Origin: Pseudomonas synxantha BG33R
GTDB lineage: Bacteria; Pseudomonadota; Gammaproteobacteria; Pseudomonadales; Pseudomonadaceae
Direction of reading: 5' to 3'
DNA length: 64,000 bases
Assembly: GCF_000263715.2 (NCBI RefSeq)
Contig: NZ_CM001514.1
Span: 4,219,674-4,283,673 of the forward strand
Shown: positions 42,028-51,343 of the stretch, piece after piece
How the letters are laid out: every line of letters begins with the position of its first letter
Position numbering within the stretch: the stretch's first letter is position 1
Program-made: the position numbers and the translations under genes
Notes under the pieces: generated by a model
What the model was told of the DNA's origin: nothing
Seen by the model: only the letters and a program-made list of their open reading frames with translations
Database searches by the model: none

Positions 42028-42924
42028 TTAACCGCCATGACCTGTTGAAAACGCCGGCTCCGCCGCCAGATCCAGCCAGGCCCGCGCCGCCGGTGGCAGG
42101 TGGGCGCTGGCGCGCCAGGCCAGGGCGATGTGCCAGTCAGTCTGGGGTTCGTCTAGGGGGATCAGGGCGATGCCGGTGTGTTGGTGTTTGTGCGCCAGCA
42201 TCCGCGGCAGGAAGGCGACGCCCAGGCCGGCGGTGACCAGGTCGACGATAAAGTCGATCTGCCCGCTACGGGCGGTGACTTTCGGGGTCACGCCTTTGCG
42301 CTCACACGCGCTGAGAATCTTGGCGTTGAGGGCGAAACCGGCTTCGAACAGGATGAACGGCGAGTCCGCGAGATCGGTGAAGTCGATGCGCTTGCGTCGG
42401 GCCAGTGGATGGTTGATGGGCAGTACCGCGATCAGGGGTTCGTTGCGTACCGGTTGGTAGTCAAAGCCTTCGTCCACCGGCAACAACAGTGCGGCCAGAT
42501 CGACCTCCCCTGCCTCCAGGCATTCACGCAGTTTTTTACTGCCGTACTCGGTCAGTTCAATGTCGATGTCCGGGTAACGGCTGCGGTATGTGGCGAACAT
42601 GGCGGCAAACAACACGCCGCACCCCACCGGCGGCAAGCCGATGCGTAGCACGCCACGTGTAAGACCGCGCAGGTCGTTGATTTCAGCCATCAGGTCGTTG
42701 CGTTCGGCGAGTATCACCAAGGCGCGGCGGTAGGCGATTTCGCCGGCGGCGGTCAGCTCGTTCTTGTGGCCGAGGCGGTTGAGCAACGGCGCGCCCAACT
42801 CATCCTCCAGGGTCTTGACCGCCTTGCTGACGGTAGACTGGGTTAACGCTACCACCTCGGCTGCCTGGGAGAACCCGCCCTGGCGCACCACTTCGACAAA
42901 CGCACGCAATGTTCGCAGGTTCAT
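42028..42924 (-). CDS. LysR-family regulator divergent from lldD
   Basis: The 298-aa product has the HTH (NLRTLRAFVEVVRQGGFSQA, ALTQSTVSKAVKTLEDELGA) and a C-terminal domain with GVLRIGLPPVGCG and QIDFIVDLVTAGLGVAFLPR. The ATG at 42924 has AAGGA six bases upstream, and the ATG two codons before is too close to it. It is divergent from lldD with 100 bases between and a 21-bp inverted repeat there, so it is the probable regulator of lactate oxidation. Confidence 0.88.
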   Translation of the reverse strand: MNLRTLRAFVEVVRQGGFSQAAEVVALTQSTVSKAVKTLEDELGAPLLNRLGHKNELTAAGEIAYRRALVILAERNDLMAEINDLRGLTRGVLRIGLPPVGCGVLFAAMFATYRSRYPDIDIELTEYGSKKLRECLEAGEVDLAALLLPVDEGFDYQPVRNEPLIAVLPINHPLARRKRIDFTDLADSPFILFEAGFALNAKILSACERKGVTPKVTARSGQIDFIVDLVTAGLGVAFLPRMLAHKHQHTGIALIPLDEPQTDWHIALAWRASAHLPPAARAWLDLAAEPAFSTGHGG

Positions 42925-42952
42925 CAGCATTCCTTTTGCGACTGGATAGCAG

Positions 42953-42973
42953 TGATAAAAGTTGTTTTTATCA
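42953..42973. promoter_or_regulatory. LysR operator candidate between regulator and lldD
   Basis: TGATAAAA-GTTGT-TTTTATCA is an inverted repeat with eight-base arms. It contains T-N11-A and lies 52 bases upstream of lldD and 28 upstream of the regulator. Confidence 0.6.
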
Positions 42974-43024
42974 TGTCACAACTTTGCTTATCGTGTAGCA
43001 CTTTGCCCTGTGGAGACACCGTCG

Positions 43025-44161
43025 ATGATCATCTCGTCCGCTTCCGACTACCGCGCTGCGGCCAAGCGCAAGTTGCCGCGCTTTCTGTTCGACTACATCG
43101 ACGGTGGCGCCTACGCCGAGCACACGTTGCGCGCCAACAGTTCGGACCTGGCCGAGATCAGCCTGCGCCAACGCATCCTGCGCAATGTCGACAGCCTGAG
43201 CCTGAGCACCCACTTGTTCGGCACGGAACTGGCGATGCCGGTCGTTCTTAGCCCGGTCGGCCTGACCGGCATGTATGCGCGGCGCGGCGAAGTGCAAGCG
43301 GCCAAGGCAGCTGCCAACAAAAACATCCCCTTCTGCCTGTCGACGGTGTCGGTGTGTTCAATTGAGGAAGTGGCCTCGCAGAGCCCGCAGTCGATCTGGT
43401 TTCAGCTCTATGTGCTCAAGGATCGCGGCTTTATGCGCAATGCGCTGGAGCGAGCGCAGGCGGCCGGCGTGACCACGCTGGTGTTCACCGTGGATATGCC
43501 CACACCCGGCGCACGCTACCGCGATGCGCACTCGGGCATGTCCGGGCCGTACGCGGCGCAACGGCGCATGTTGCAGGCGGTCACCAAGCCGCAATGGGCA
43601 TTCGATGTGGGCTTGATGGGCCGCCCCCACGACTTGGGCAATATCTCCAAGTACCTGGGCAAACCCACCCATCTGGAGGACTACATTGGCTGGCTTGCCA
43701 ACAACTTCGACCCGTCGATCAGCTGGAAAGACCTGGAGTGGATCCGCGAATTCTGGAAAGGCCCGATGATCATCAAGGGCATTCTCGCCCCCCAGGATGC
43801 CAGGGATGCGGTGAGTTTCGGTGCCGACGGTATCGTGGTGTCCAACCATGGCGGCCGCCAACTCGACGGCGTGCTGTCCACCGCCAAGGCGTTGCCGCCG
43901 ATTGCCGACGCGGTGGGCGATGACTTGACCGTGCTGGTGGACTCCGGCATTCGTTCCGGGCTCGACGTGGTGCGTATGCTCGCCCTGGGTGCGAAGGCGT
44001 GCCTGCTGGGGCGCGCGACCACCTATGCACTGGCCGCCGAAGGCCAACGTGGGGTAGAGAACGTGCTGGATATCTTCGCCAAGGAAATGCGCGTGGCCAT
44101 GACGCTGACCGGCGTCACTTCCATCGCGCAAATCGACCGCACGACGCTGGTCCAGCCGTGA
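43025..44161 (+). CDS. lldD: FMN-dependent L-lactate dehydrogenase
   Basis: The 378-aa enzyme oxidises L-lactate to pyruvate at the membrane. It matches the FMN-dependent alpha-hydroxyacid dehydrogenases throughout: [74 protein letters not shown] and [20 protein letters not shown] with the catalytic His and Arg. The start at 43025 has GGAG a little over ten bases upstream. No lactate permease or lldP-like gene is next to it; a LysR gene is divergent. Confidence 0.93.
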   Translation: MIISSASDYRAAAKRKLPRFLFDYIDGGAYAEHTLRANSSDLAEISLRQRILRNVDSLSLSTHLFGTELAMPVVLSPVGLTGMYARRGEVQAAKAAANKNIPFCLSTVSVCSIEEVASQSPQSIWFQLYVLKDRGFMRNALERAQAAGVTTLVFTVDMPTPGARYRDAHSGMSGPYAAQRRMLQAVTKPQWAFDVGLMGRPHDLGNISKYLGKPTHLEDYIGWLANNFDPSISWKDLEWIREFWKGPMIIKGILAPQDARDAVSFGADGIVVSNHGGRQLDGVLSTAKALPPIADAVGDDLTVLVDSGIRSGLDVVRMLALGAKACLLGRATTYALAAEGQRGVENVLDIFAKEMRVAMTLTGVTSIAQIDRTTLVQP

Positions 44162-44367
44162 TGAAGGCGGTGTCATTTATGTGAGGTTTATTTGAGACGT
44201 TGTTTGTTCGCGACAAACAACGCGAACCACCGTGACATTAAAGTTGAACGGGTCGGCTGCAACGCCGGCCCCTACCAGCCAAATAACTGGCGCCATTAAT
44301 TAAAAGATAATTTTTATTTTAATTACAGTCTTTTGATTTATAAGAACTTTTTAAAACAAAACGGCTT

Positions 44368-44383
44368 TGGCACGAATCTCGCT
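44368..44383 (+). promoter_or_regulatory. Sigma-54 promoter candidate
   Basis: TGGCACGAATCTCGCT has GG (44369) and GC (44381) with 10 bases between, as needed for sigma-54. It deviates from the consensus at one base of the -12 element. AT-rich DNA precedes it (44300-44355), as for an activator or IHF site. It lies 187 bases before the GGDEF gene in a 408-base gap that holds no other gene. Confidence 0.55.
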
Positions 44384-44569
44384 GTAACACTTCCCACGCA
44401 GGTTAAGTGATGACAAGACGTGCGGCACGTGCCTCGGGGTTATAACTCAATGCAAAGCGGTTTAAACTGCTCCCCATGTTTTACGGAACTGAAGGAACAG
44501 TAAGACGCCTGGCACTTGCCGCCCTCATCCCGCCTGTAAGACAGCCAAGTGCTTAGAGGCCATCCGCTT

Positions 44570-45496
44570 ATGAAAACACCCACCCAGACCAACGCGATTG
44601 ACTTCGACACTGCCAAATTGCAGCGCCTGGGATTTGGTCAACCTTCCCTGCGTCCACGCCGCCCCGCAACCCTGAGCGAACTTTGCCAGCAACTGAGCCA
44701 ACAGTTGCAAACCAGCCTGGAGCCGGAGCGCATCCTCGGCCTGTTCTTTCGCGAAATACAACGCCTGGTGCCGCTGGACGCGTTGCAGTATCGCCATGCC
44801 GCCAGCGACCTGCGCCTCGAGTTCGGTCATCGTGGCCACCATTCGGTGAGCTACACCTTGAGCCACGAAGGCGAGCACCTTGGGGAACTGGTGTTTCGCC
44901 GCAACCAACGGTTGATCGACGAGGAATTGAGCCAGCTTGAATCCCTGCTGGTGACGTTGCTGTATCCAATGCGTAACGCCCTGCTCTACCGTGCAGCCAC
45001 CCGCAGCGCCCTGCGCGATTCGCTGACCGAAACCGGTAACCGCGTGGCCATGGATCAGACGCTACAACGGGAAATCGACATGGCCAGGCGGCATCTGCAC
45101 CCCTTGTCGGTGCTGATGCTGGACATCGACCACTTCAAGAGAATCAATGACACCCATGGTCACGCCGCCGGCGATAGCGTGCTGCGCACCGTGGCGGGGG
45201 CGATCAAACACCAGTTGCGTAACGTCGACATGGTATTTCGGTTTGGCGGGGAAGAGTTTCTGATCCTGCTGTCCAACACCGGACGCGATGCAGCGAAGAT
45301 GGTCGGTGAGCGTTTGCGTCAGGCGGCACAAGCCCAGGACTATTGGGTGGAAGGCACGCGGGTCGAATTGACGGTGAGCCTGGGTTGCTCGACGCTGCTG
45401 GCGGCCGAATCGGCTGAAAGCCTGCTGCGCCGAGCAGACAACGCGCTGTACGTGGCCAAGCGCGAAGGACGCAACCGCTTGGCGATGGCGGGGTAA
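44570..45496 (+). CDS. Diguanylate cyclase (GGDEF)
   Basis: The 308-aa product has an N-terminal GAF-like sensor part (about residues 35-140, with LSQQLQTSLEPERILGLFFR) and a C-terminal GGDEF domain: DSLTETGNRVAMDQTLQREI, LMLDIDHFKRINDTHGHAAG, VFRFGGEEFLILLSN and YVAKREGRNR. The GGEEF active site is intact, so it should make cyclic di-GMP. I see no RxxD inhibition site five residues before GGEEF. A sigma-54 promoter candidate lies upstream. A perfect hairpin with the stop codon in its loop ends the gene. Confidence 0.88.
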   Translation: MKTPTQTNAIDFDTAKLQRLGFGQPSLRPRRPATLSELCQQLSQQLQTSLEPERILGLFFREIQRLVPLDALQYRHAASDLRLEFGHRGHHSVSYTLSHEGEHLGELVFRRNQRLIDEELSQLESLLVTLLYPMRNALLYRAATRSALRDSLTETGNRVAMDQTLQREIDMARRHLHPLSVLMLDIDHFKRINDTHGHAAGDSVLRTVAGAIKHQLRNVDMVFRFGGEEFLILLSNTGRDAAKMVGERLRQAAQAQDYWVEGTRVELTVSLGCSTLLAAESAESLLRRADNALYVAKREGRNRLAMAG

Positions 45497-45508
45497 TTCC
45501 CCGCCATC
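45484..45508. terminator. Hairpin shared by convergent genes
   Basis: GATGGCGGGG-TAATT-CCCCGCCATC is a perfect ten-pair hairpin whose loop carries the TAA stop of the GGDEF gene. It has no T-tract, so it may slow rather than end transcription. Confidence 0.5.
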
Positions 45509-45517
45509 ACGTTTACA

Positions 45518-46330
45518 TCACGCCTCGCTGGCAACGCGCACCGGGCGCTCGCGAATGGCTGGCGCCTTCTCTTTGTCTTTCTCTACGTTCTCCAGGCGCA
45601 TGCAGCTTTCCAGGAACAGGTACATGTAGTCGTAGCTTTTGCATACTGCCTGGCGCAACTCTTCCTGCAGGGCCTTGCCAGGGTTGTTCCCGGCCAGGGT
45701 GCAGATGATTTCCAGGGCTTCCCACGGGTGGGCGTCGTCGTACTGGGCGTGCATCTTCAGCCACTTCATCGCCCGCTTGCGATCTTCCTCGGGGAAGGCG
45801 TCGGCATACACACCGGTAGAGCAGACCACGGCAGACCACTCCCCTGTCGCACCCTCGATCGCATAGTTGGTGGCGGCAATCGCGACGATCAACGAATCCG
45901 CCGAGCTGGTGTGCCAGCACCAATGACTCAGTGCATGCAATTCCGGCGGCACGTCCTGGGCTTGCAGCTCTTCAAGGCTGACACCATGGGCACGCGCCCA
46001 ATTCACCCAATAATCAGCATGGTTGAGTTCCACGCGAATGTTGCGCATCAGCCAACGTCGCGCCATATCCTCACCCGGGTGGCGGGCGAACTTGGTCTTG
46101 GTCAGGTTTTGCGCCATGTACAAGGCAAACTGTTCCACCACCGGCCAACCACCAATGAGGTAGTGGCGCATGGTCCTGGCGCTGAGGGCGTTGTCGCGCA
46201 TACGCTGATACAGTTCGTGCTCGACAACCCGACGCTTGCTCTCGCTACAGGCCTGGATCAATTGCTGCGCCCAGGCTGGGTAACTCGAGGCTTCCATAAG
46301 CGGCCCGGTTCTGTTGAATGTGTCGATCAC
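45518..46330 (-). CDS. TenA/PqqC-like haem-oxygenase-fold protein
   Basis: The 270-aa product is all helical, with the TenA/PqqC fold signatures: NALSARTMRHYLIGGWPVVE, RVELNHADYWVNWARAHGVS, WCWHTSSADSLIVAIAATNY followed by AIEGATGEWS and the metal-type HAQYDDAHPWEALEIICTLA. It may be an iron-containing oxidase. It starts at GTG 46330, with AAGGAG eight bases upstream. Both neighbours are cyclic-di-GMP genes, which is unusual, but there is no evidence of a functional link. Confidence 0.8.
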   Translation of the reverse strand: MIDTFNRTGPLMEASSYPAWAQQLIQACSESKRRVVEHELYQRMRDNALSARTMRHYLIGGWPVVEQFALYMAQNLTKTKFARHPGEDMARRWLMRNIRVELNHADYWVNWARAHGVSLEELQAQDVPPELHALSHWCWHTSSADSLIVAIAATNYAIEGATGEWSAVVCSTGVYADAFPEEDRKRAMKWLKMHAQYDDAHPWEALEIICTLAGNNPGKALQEELRQAVCKSYDYMYLFLESCMRLENVEKDKEKAPAIRERPVRVASEA

Positions 46331-46375
46331 TGTAGGGCTCCTTTTTAAGTGTGATTTTACAGACCAGCAAATGTT

Positions 46376-48838
46376 TCAGCGGAATGTGCCGGGCGCCTTG
46401 AACACCAGGGGCTGAGGCCGCACGGGTCGACACTGCAAGCTATCAAAGGTAAACAATTGCGGGCGTTCAATCAGGTAGCCCTGAGCGTAATCCACACCGA
46501 TCTCAAGCAACGCTTGTTCGATCTGGGGTGTTTCAACAAATTCGGCAATTGTGCGCTTACCCATGACGTGGCCGATGTGGTTGATCACTTCGACCATGGC
46601 GCGGTTAATCGGGTCGTCCAGCATATCCTTTACGAAACTTCCATCGATCTTCAGGAAGTCTACAGGTAAATGTTTCAAATATGCGAATGAGGACATTCCG
46701 GCGCAAAAGTCGTCGAGTGAGAAGTGGCAACCTAACGCTTTGAGTTCATTAATAAATCGAATGGCACTACCCAAATTGGCTATAGCGCTGGTTTCAGTTA
46801 TTTCAAAACAAATCATTTCCGGTGGAATGTTGTAAGCGCCGAATTTCTCACGTAAAAAACCTAGAAAATCGTCATCACCGATAGTTATTCCTGACAGATT
46901 AATCGCACACATAGCCATAGGACGGCCCGGACGTTCAGTCATGCATCGAGCAATGATCTTGAATACGTTCTCAACCACCCAACGATCCAGCGACGTCATC
47001 AAACCGTATCGTTCGGCTGCCGGAATAAAACTGTCGGGCAAAATGATGCGCCCGGCTTCGTCATGCAGGCGTAGAAGAATTTCGATGTGCCCATTGCCGG
47101 CTTCGGTGTGGCCCAACGGCGAGATTTCCTGCGCGTAGAGGCAAAACCGATCCTCCTCAAGGGCAATGTGCAGGCGCTGCACCCAGGCCATTTCGCCAAA
47201 GCGCAGCGACAACTCGGAATCATCGGCGTGATAGACCTGTATGCGGTTGCGCCCTTTTTCCTTAGCCATGTAGCAGGCCATGTCGGCCGCCCGCAGGGAG
47301 GTTTCCAGGGTGGTTGGGGTTTGCGAGATATGCACCAGGCCGATGCTGACGGTGGTCATGAACGGTCGGCCTTTCCACACAAAGTGCAGACTTTGCACCG
47401 TATGGCGCAAGCTCTCGGCGATCTTTTCCGCCACCGGCGCCGGGCAGTTCTCCAGCAGAATGCCGAACTCGTCGCCCCCCAGGCGTGCCAACGTATCACC
47501 CTCGCGCAAGTCAGATTGCAACAGCGCGCAGATGTGGCGCAGGAGTTCGTCGCCTGCCGCATGGCCGCAGGTGTCGTTGACCAGCTTGAACTGGTCGAGA
47601 TCGAGAAACATCAAGGCATGTCGCCCATTTTGCTGGCGTGCCACCTGTTGCAGTACCTGCTCAAGACGGAACTCGAATTCGCGGCGGTTGGCCAGGCCAG
47701 TCAAGGCATCATGGGTCGCCTGCCACGAAAGGTTGGCGATGTACTGGCGCTCCTGGGTCATGTCGTGCAGCACCAGCACCGCACCGCTGACCTTGCCGGC
47801 ACTGCGGATCGGCGCGCCCACCAGCGTGACCGAGACGGTGCTGCCGTCCAGGCGCTGGATCAGCTTGGAATGCTCGCTGCCGCCACTGAGTTGGCCCTTG
47901 ATGATGTGTTCAATCAAGGCGAAGCCGTCGGGCTCGGCGTTTTCATCCAGCAACTTGAATAACGCCGCCAACGGCAAGCCCTGGGCCTGTTCGGACTTCC
48001 AGTGGGTCAGCGCTTCGGCCGCTGGGTTCATATAGGCAATGGCGCCGTCGACGTCGGTGGTGATCACCCCGTCACCAATCGACTCCAACGTGATCTGCGC
48101 CCGCTCCTTCTCCGCTTGCAGCGCGTCAGCGAAGGCGTGGCGCTGGGCCAGCAACTTGTGGGTACGCAACAGCGCCAGGACGATCAGCCCCAGGGCGGTG
48201 GCCAGGTTGGTGATCAACAACAGGCGCAGGATCATTCGCGAACCTTCGCCCAGCGCATCACTGAACGCCTTGGCGGCCGGCGTTACACCCTCGTTGATGG
48301 CAATGATGCGCGCTTTCCAGGCGCGCACATCCTGCTCGGTGACCTGATCGGTGCTGATGGCGCTGTGCATCTGTTGGGCCAGTTCATCCAGTTGCTCAAG
48401 GTAGTCATCGCCGACCGTCCACAGTTCAATGGCTTTTTCCAGGTAGCTGAAATGGCGGAAGTTGAGGTACAGCCAGATCAGGCTGGGGACGTCGTCCGGG
48501 TGATTGCCACCCTTGAGGATGCCCAGGCGCGCGGCAGCCAGGTTTGGCGTGGCACGATCCAGAGCCACACGCAGCTCATGCCCGCCTTGAGGTACGGCAA
48601 TGGCATGCTGGTATTTGAGATAGGTGGCGTCGTCGCGACTATCGGCATACAGCGTCAGGTAATAGATGGCATCCTTCTGGCCCTTGGACCACAAGCTTTC
48701 GCCAGCCACATAGCCACGCACCGCAGAAAGCACGTAGAGACTGCCACAGCCTAACAATGCCTGGAACAAGACAACGGCAATAAAGGGCCAGACGATACCC
48801 AACAACCGTGGCGTTCCGAGAGTCCGCTTTTGCTTCAT
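46376..48838 (-). CDS. Membrane PAS-GGDEF-EAL cyclic-di-GMP protein
   Basis: The 820-aa product has TM1 near 13-38, a periplasmic helical region of about 150 residues, TM2 near 205-226, a PAS domain (GDGVITTDVDGAIAYMNPAA), a GGDEF domain with ARLGGDEFGILLENC and an EAL domain. The EAL motif is EILLRL, while ENFSGI-type INLSGITIGDDDF, FEITETSAIANL, SLDDFCAGMSSFAYLKHLPV and KIDGSFVKDM are present. The DDFG motif has Cys in place of Gly, a known variant of Pseudomonas. Both domains may be active; phosphodiesterase activity is the more likely net effect. Confidence 0.88.
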   Translation of the reverse strand: MKQKRTLGTPRLLGIVWPFIAVVLFQALLGCGSLYVLSAVRGYVAGESLWSKGQKDAIYYLTLYADSRDDATYLKYQHAIAVPQGGHELRVALDRATPNLAAARLGILKGGNHPDDVPSLIWLYLNFRHFSYLEKAIELWTVGDDYLEQLDELAQQMHSAISTDQVTEQDVRAWKARIIAINEGVTPAAKAFSDALGEGSRMILRLLLITNLATALGLIVLALLRTHKLLAQRHAFADALQAEKERAQITLESIGDGVITTDVDGAIAYMNPAAEALTHWKSEQAQGLPLAALFKLLDENAEPDGFALIEHIIKGQLSGGSEHSKLIQRLDGSTVSVTLVGAPIRSAGKVSGAVLVLHDMTQERQYIANLSWQATHDALTGLANRREFEFRLEQVLQQVARQQNGRHALMFLDLDQFKLVNDTCGHAAGDELLRHICALLQSDLREGDTLARLGGDEFGILLENCPAPVAEKIAESLRHTVQSLHFVWKGRPFMTTVSIGLVHISQTPTTLETSLRAADMACYMAKEKGRNRIQVYHADDSELSLRFGEMAWVQRLHIALEEDRFCLYAQEISPLGHTEAGNGHIEILLRLHDEAGRIILPDSFIPAAERYGLMTSLDRWVVENVFKIIARCMTERPGRPMAMCAINLSGITIGDDDFLGFLREKFGAYNIPPEMICFEITETSAIANLGSAIRFINELKALGCHFSLDDFCAGMSSFAYLKHLPVDFLKIDGSFVKDMLDDPINRAMVEVINHIGHVMGKRTIAEFVETPQIEQALLEIGVDYAQGYLIERPQLFTFDSLQCRPVRPQPLVFKAPGTFR

Positions 48839-48909
48839 GAAGTCCCTTACACATGCACAGCTTGATACGCACGCGAAAATCCGCTTCCGATAGCACAGCC
48901 TAAGCTAAA

Positions 48910-50712
48910 TCAACGCACTTGTTGCAGGTGTCCGTAAAGTTTGGCGTAGAGCCCGCCGTCGGCAATCAATTGCTGATGATCACCATCCTCGGCGATGTGC
49001 CCGCCATCGAACACCAGTACTCGGTCAGCCTGTTTCACCGCGGACAGCCGGTGGGCGATGATCAGTGTAGTACGCCCGCTGAGAAACCGCGCCAATGCCT
49101 GATGCAGGTTGTACTCGGTCGCCGCATCCAGTGCCGAGGTGGCTTCGTCCAGAATCACCACTTTGGGCTCGGCGAGCACCATGCGGGCGATGGCCAGGCG
49201 CTGCCGTTGACCACCGGAGAAGCGCACACCCGAGCGCCCCACCACACTGTCCAGGCCCATGGGCAGCGCCCTGACAGTAGCATCCAGCTGGGCGATTTCC
49301 AGCGCCTGCCAGCAGGCTTGATCGGAGCGAGTGCGGCCCATGGTCAAATTGGCGCGCACGGTGTCGTTGAACAGCGCCGGGTGTTGCAGGACTACGGCGA
49401 CGTTTTCACGAATGGTTTCCAGGCCGATCTCCTGCTGGGTGGCCCCCCCAAAACGAATGCTGCCGGCCTGTGGTGTGTAGAGCCCCAGCAGCAACTGCAC
49501 CAGGGTACTTTTGCCGCCGCCGCTGGCGCCGACAATCGCCACCTTCTCCCCCGGCGCGATCGCCAGGTTCAATTGGTCGAGCACCAGGTCCTCGCCGTAG
49601 CCGAACTCCAGGCCACGCACCTCGATACCAACAGTCTCATGCCCGGTAAACGGGTCTGCACCACCGGCGTACTGCGGCTCATCGGCACGTGCCAACAGCT
49701 CGTTGATCCGCGTCAGCGCGCCGCCCGCTGCGTAGTAGGCGTATTGCAGGTTCAGCAGTTGCTCCACCGGGCCGATCATGAACCACAGGTAGCTGAACAC
49801 GGCAAGCATCTGGCCGATGGACAGGTCGGAGAACAGCACCGTAAGCATGGCTGCCGCACGGAAAATGTCGATACCGAACTGGAACAGCAACCCACTGGCG
49901 CGGCTGGAAGCATCGGTTTTCCATTGGGAATGAATCGCATAGTCGCGCACTTCCTGGGCACGCTGGCCCAGGCGCCCGAGGAAAAAGCCCTGGCGATTGC
50001 CGGCGCGCACTTCCTGGATGGCATCGAGGGTTTCGGTCAATGCCTGGGTAAAGCGCGAGGTGCTGTCGTTCTCCAACTTCTTCAGATGCTTGACGCGCTT
50101 GCCCAATTGCACGGTGGCGTAGATCACCAACGGGTTGAACAACAGGATCAATAGCGCCAGCTGCCAATGCATCCACACCAGGATTGCCGACGTGCCGACC
50201 AGGGTGAGCATCGCCACCAGGAAACGGCTGAGGGTTTCGCCGACGAATTTGTCCAGGGTGTCCAGGTCGGTGACCAGGTGGGTAGTGACCGTACCGCTAC
50301 CCAGGCTTTCGTACTCACCCAGGGAGATCCGCTTGAGGCGTTCGATCAGGCGCACGCGGATGCGATAGACGATGTCCTTGGCCAGACGCGCAAACAGCCG
50401 CGCCTGCACCACGTTGAACACCAACGCACCACAGCGCAGGGCCAGCGTTACCAATAGCATCAGGCCGATGTAGCCGGCGGCTTTCTGCCAACCCAGGGGC
50501 AACGCGTGGTTCATCACCTTGAGCGCGGCATCGCCGTGGCCCAGCAGCACTTCGTCCACCAGCAATGGCAACAGCAGGGGGATCGGCACACTGCACAGCG
50601 TCGCCAGCACGGCCACGCCATTGGCGATCCACAGGGCTTTCTTGTGACGCAGCGCCAGACGGCGAATCTCTGCCCAGGTCAGGCGGTCAGTGCGTTGAGG
50701 TTGCTCATACAC
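48910..50712 (-). CDS. ABC exporter half-transporter (fused permease and ATPase)
   Basis: The 600-aa product has six membrane segments (residues about 20-300) and an ATPase: KVAIVGASGGGKSTLVQLLL (Walker A), VVLQHPALFNDTVRANLTMG (Q-loop), VRFSGGQRQRLAIARMVL (signature) and VVILDEATSALDAATEY (Walker B). It is in the MsbA/MDR-like exporter branch. The start is GTG at 50712 (VYEQPQRTDRLTWAEIRRLA), which overlaps the end of the DsbA-like gene by eight bases; an ATG farther upstream would overlap much more. The cargo is unknown. Confidence 0.87.
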   Translation of the reverse strand: MYEQPQRTDRLTWAEIRRLALRHKKALWIANGVAVLATLCSVPIPLLLPLLVDEVLLGHGDAALKVMNHALPLGWQKAAGYIGLMLLVTLALRCGALVFNVVQARLFARLAKDIVYRIRVRLIERLKRISLGEYESLGSGTVTTHLVTDLDTLDKFVGETLSRFLVAMLTLVGTSAILVWMHWQLALLILLFNPLVIYATVQLGKRVKHLKKLENDSTSRFTQALTETLDAIQEVRAGNRQGFFLGRLGQRAQEVRDYAIHSQWKTDASSRASGLLFQFGIDIFRAAAMLTVLFSDLSIGQMLAVFSYLWFMIGPVEQLLNLQYAYYAAGGALTRINELLARADEPQYAGGADPFTGHETVGIEVRGLEFGYGEDLVLDQLNLAIAPGEKVAIVGASGGGKSTLVQLLLGLYTPQAGSIRFGGATQQEIGLETIRENVAVVLQHPALFNDTVRANLTMGRTRSDQACWQALEIAQLDATVRALPMGLDSVVGRSGVRFSGGQRQRLAIARMVLAEPKVVILDEATSALDAATEYNLHQALARFLSGRTTLIIAHRLSAVKQADRVLVFDGGHIAEDGDHQQLIADGGLYAKLYGHLQQVR

Positions 50713-51340
50713 AGGCAGCTCGCTCCAGCCATCGACCCAATAACGGCGACAGCTCGGACAGCGGCTGGTAACCATTGGTCAGCAAGGCCAACTGGCCATT
50801 GCGCTCTGCGAGCAACGTCGGGAAACCGGCGATCCCCAGATCCTGCACCCAGGTGAAATCGGCGGCCGTGGCAGCATGCTGCTCGGCGCGGTCGAACTCG
50901 CCTGCAAACTCGATACGCGGAATGCCGGCCTGCTCGGCCAGCTCCACCAGCACATGGGCGAGGGTCACGTCCTGTCCCTCGACATAGAATGCGCGCTGGA
51001 TCAGCCCCAGCAGCGTCCAGGCGCAATCCGGCGCCAGGCTGCGCGCAGTGACGATGGCACGGCAGGCAGGCTCGGTGTCGTAGACAAACCCCTCAGGCAA
51101 TGCGCCCTCACGCTTGAATGGCTGGCCGGTGGCCTCGGTGACCGCTTGCCAGTGTTCAAGGATGTAGCGCCGGGTGGTCGGCTCCAGCGCTGCACCGCTG
51201 CCGGTACGCAAGCCGCCCACCACCAGGTGCACGTCTACGCCGGCCGCCTGGGCCTGCTCAACCAGCGCCTGCGCGACCGGGGCGAAGCCCCAGCACCAGG
51301 AACACATCGGGTCCATTACATAGAGCAGGCGCGCAGACAT
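50705..51340 (-). CDS. DsbA-family thioredoxin-like protein with CSWC motif
   Basis: The 211-aa product begins LLYVMDPMCSWCWGFAPVAQ, so the active site is CSWC, as in FrnE and other cytosolic DsbA-like enzymes. Helical insertion and the cis-Pro region LGIAGFPTLLAE follow. No signal peptide is seen, so it acts in the cytosol, perhaps in reducing or isomerising thiol groups. It is between trhO (three bases away) and the ABC exporter gene. Confidence 0.85.
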   Translation of the reverse strand: MSARLLYVMDPMCSWCWGFAPVAQALVEQAQAAGVDVHLVVGGLRTGSGAALEPTTRRYILEHWQAVTEATGQPFKREGALPEGFVYDTEPACRAIVTARSLAPDCAWTLLGLIQRAFYVEGQDVTLAHVLVELAEQAGIPRIEFAGEFDRAEQHAATAADFTWVQDLGIAGFPTLLAERNGQLALLTNGYQPLSELSPLLGRWLERAACV

Positions 51341-51343
51341 GGC

